A stretch of 14,444 nt of DNA from assembly GCA_900556095.1 (NCBI GenBank), contig USNU01000005.1:1-14444 (forward strand), written 5' to 3'. The notes below the pieces were generated by a model. It was not told the origin of the DNA and ran no database searches. It saw only the letters and a program-made list of their open reading frames with translations. Both the position numbers and the translations under genes were made by a program. Below are positions 13,804 to 14,444 of this stretch, one piece after another. How positions within the stretch are numbered: position 1 is the stretch's first letter; each line of letters begins with the position of its first letter. Origin of the DNA: an uncultured Bacteroidales bacterium (GTDB taxonomy: Bacteria > Bacteroidota > Bacteroidia > Bacteroidales > Paludibacteraceae).

Positions 13804-13834
13804 TTGCAAATTCGGAATAATTATAGTAATTTTG
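13804..13834 (+). promoter_or_regulatory. Bacteroidetes-type promoter of the AAA ATPase gene
   Basis: TTG (13804-13806), 20-bp spacer, TAATTTTG (13827-13834) followed by CA. The expected start site near 13841 leaves a leader of about 60 nt before the ATG at 13901. Confidence 0.82.
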
Positions 13835-13900
13835 CAGCGCAATTTGTATTGCATTGTGCACAATGACAGAGATATACCATTAAACAGCGTATCTTACACT

Positions 13901-14444
13901 ATGTTAGAACCCTTTTTCCGAATACACGACTATCTGGTAGAGCATTCCGAAATGCCTATCCGACGCCTATTAATGGACGAAATCGATTGGAACGACCGCC
14001 TCATTGCCATCAAAGGCGGACGCGGTGTTGGAAAAACCGATTTTCTATTGGCACGCGCTAAGGAGATCGAGAGCAAAGAGAAACCTTTGTACCCTGATTT
14101 GGCTGCCAAAAAGCATAAGTCCTCGGTGCGGCACTTATGCTTGTACGTGAACTTGAATAATTTTTATTTCACGGAGCACTCTATCGTAGAGTTTGCGGGA
14201 ATGTTTGTGAAAGCAGGCGGACATACGCTCTTGTTGGATCAGATGTTTAAATACCCGAACTGGTCGAAGGAACTGAAGAAGTGCTACGATAAATACAAAG
14301 ATTTGCATATTGTGTTTTCCGCATCGCCCGTAATGCGACTTATAGAGGAAAACAAGGATATAGCCAACATCGTAAAGATGTACAACTTGCGCGGCTTCTC
14401 GTTCCGCGAGTATCTGAATTTGCAGACTGGGCTGACCTTTCGTC
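13901..14444 (+). CDS. AAA-type ATPase, N-terminal part (runs off right edge)
   Basis: 181 residues are visible. The N-terminus MLEPFFRIHDYLVEHSEMPIRRLL precedes Walker A KGGRGVGKT (38-46). At the Walker B position stands HTLLLDQMFKYPNWSKELK, with Gln where DE is canonical. Sensor-like HIVFSASPVMRL and NLRGFSFREYLNL follow. This order is that of the large family of Bacteroidales and archaeal ATPases that end in a DUF4143-type nuclease-like domain. The C-terminus lies outside, so its presence is not shown. Cellular role is unknown; such genes often lie in variable regions. The frame is open upstream to an ATG at 13739, but the promoter at 13804-13834 favours 13901. No Shine-Dalgarno site is present. 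Confidence 0.82.
   Translation, partial: MLEPFFRIHDYLVEHSEMPIRRLLMDEIDWNDRLIAIKGGRGVGKTDFLLARAKEIESKEKPLYPDLAAKKHKSSVRHLCLYVNLNNFYFTEHSIVEFAGMFVKAGGHTLLLDQMFKYPNWSKELKKCYDKYKDLHIVFSASPVMRLIEENKDIANIVKMYNLRGFSFREYLNLQTGLTFR

Larger units (their letters stand above)
13404..13900. other. 497-bp gap between ogt and the AAA ATPase gene
   Basis: The gap holds the ogt promoter, a four-unit 11-bp array (13561-13604), a GC-rich stretch with small hairpins (for example CTGCC/GGCAG around 13623-13644), and the promoter of the ATPase (13804-13834). A 43-codon open stretch follows the array (13600-13730) without a convincing start or family. A poor promoter match (TACCTTCG near 13541) precedes the array. 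Confidence 0.6.

Overview
The window is a chromosomal segment from a member of the Bacteroidota, most likely order Bacteroidales; I cannot name the genus. The evidence is nine clear promoters of the Bacteroidetes type (TTG, 20 bp, TAnnTTTG), the near absence of Shine-Dalgarno sites except on rpsU, a type IX secretion 'plug' family protein, a secreted bleomycin-hydrolase-type C1 peptidase, a GldA-like ATPase and an AAA ATPase of a kind common in Bacteroidales. Most genes are housekeeping; the unusual material lies in repeats, leaders and a few damaged or reduced genes.

Left part (1-4649), all on the minus strand. One transcription unit reads xpt (purine salvage), a GldA-like ABC ATPase, ruvB (Holliday junction motor) and a HAD phosphatase, from a promoter at 4226-4256. 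It is followed by grpE and dnaJ (DnaK cochaperones; dnaJ runs off the left edge). The grpE gap carries a sigma-54-like -24/-12 element instead of the usual promoter. The ABC ATPase gene holds two heptanucleotide arrays. The 471-bp gap upstream of xpt has no gene, but holds an inverted pair of 8-bp triplet arrays and an 11-bp tandem array.

Middle (4650-8777). The plug-like gene (minus) and a tRNA-Thr(CGU) (plus) diverge from back-to-back promoters; the tRNA has a leader of about 150 nt predicted to be strongly folded. rlmH (minus) and tRNA-Leu(CAA) plus rpsU (plus) diverge in the same way. rpsU has the only near-perfect Shine-Dalgarno sequence in the window. A secreted C1-family peptidase follows, and strong terminators close the tRNA-Thr, rpsU and peptidase units.

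Right part (8778-14444). sufC and a half-length sufD (Fe-S cluster assembly) form a two-gene unit without sufB. It converges on, and overlaps, a long-chain polyprenyl diphosphate synthase gene broken by an apparent 11-nt deletion in its first Asp-rich motif. Then come a TolC-type outer-membrane efflux gene translationally coupled to an upstream methylated-DNA repair gene (ogt/ada type). The TolC gene carries two inverted copies of a palindromic element inserted in frame. After a 497-bp gap with a second 11-bp tandem array, an AAA ATPase gene starts on the plus strand and runs off the right edge.

No CRISPR array, rRNA, insertion sequence, integrase or phage gene is visible. The best candidates for something undescribed are the folded tRNA-Thr leader, the heptanucleotide arrays in the ABC ATPase, the palindromic inserts in TolC, the sigma-54-like promoter on grpE and the period-11 intergenic arrays.
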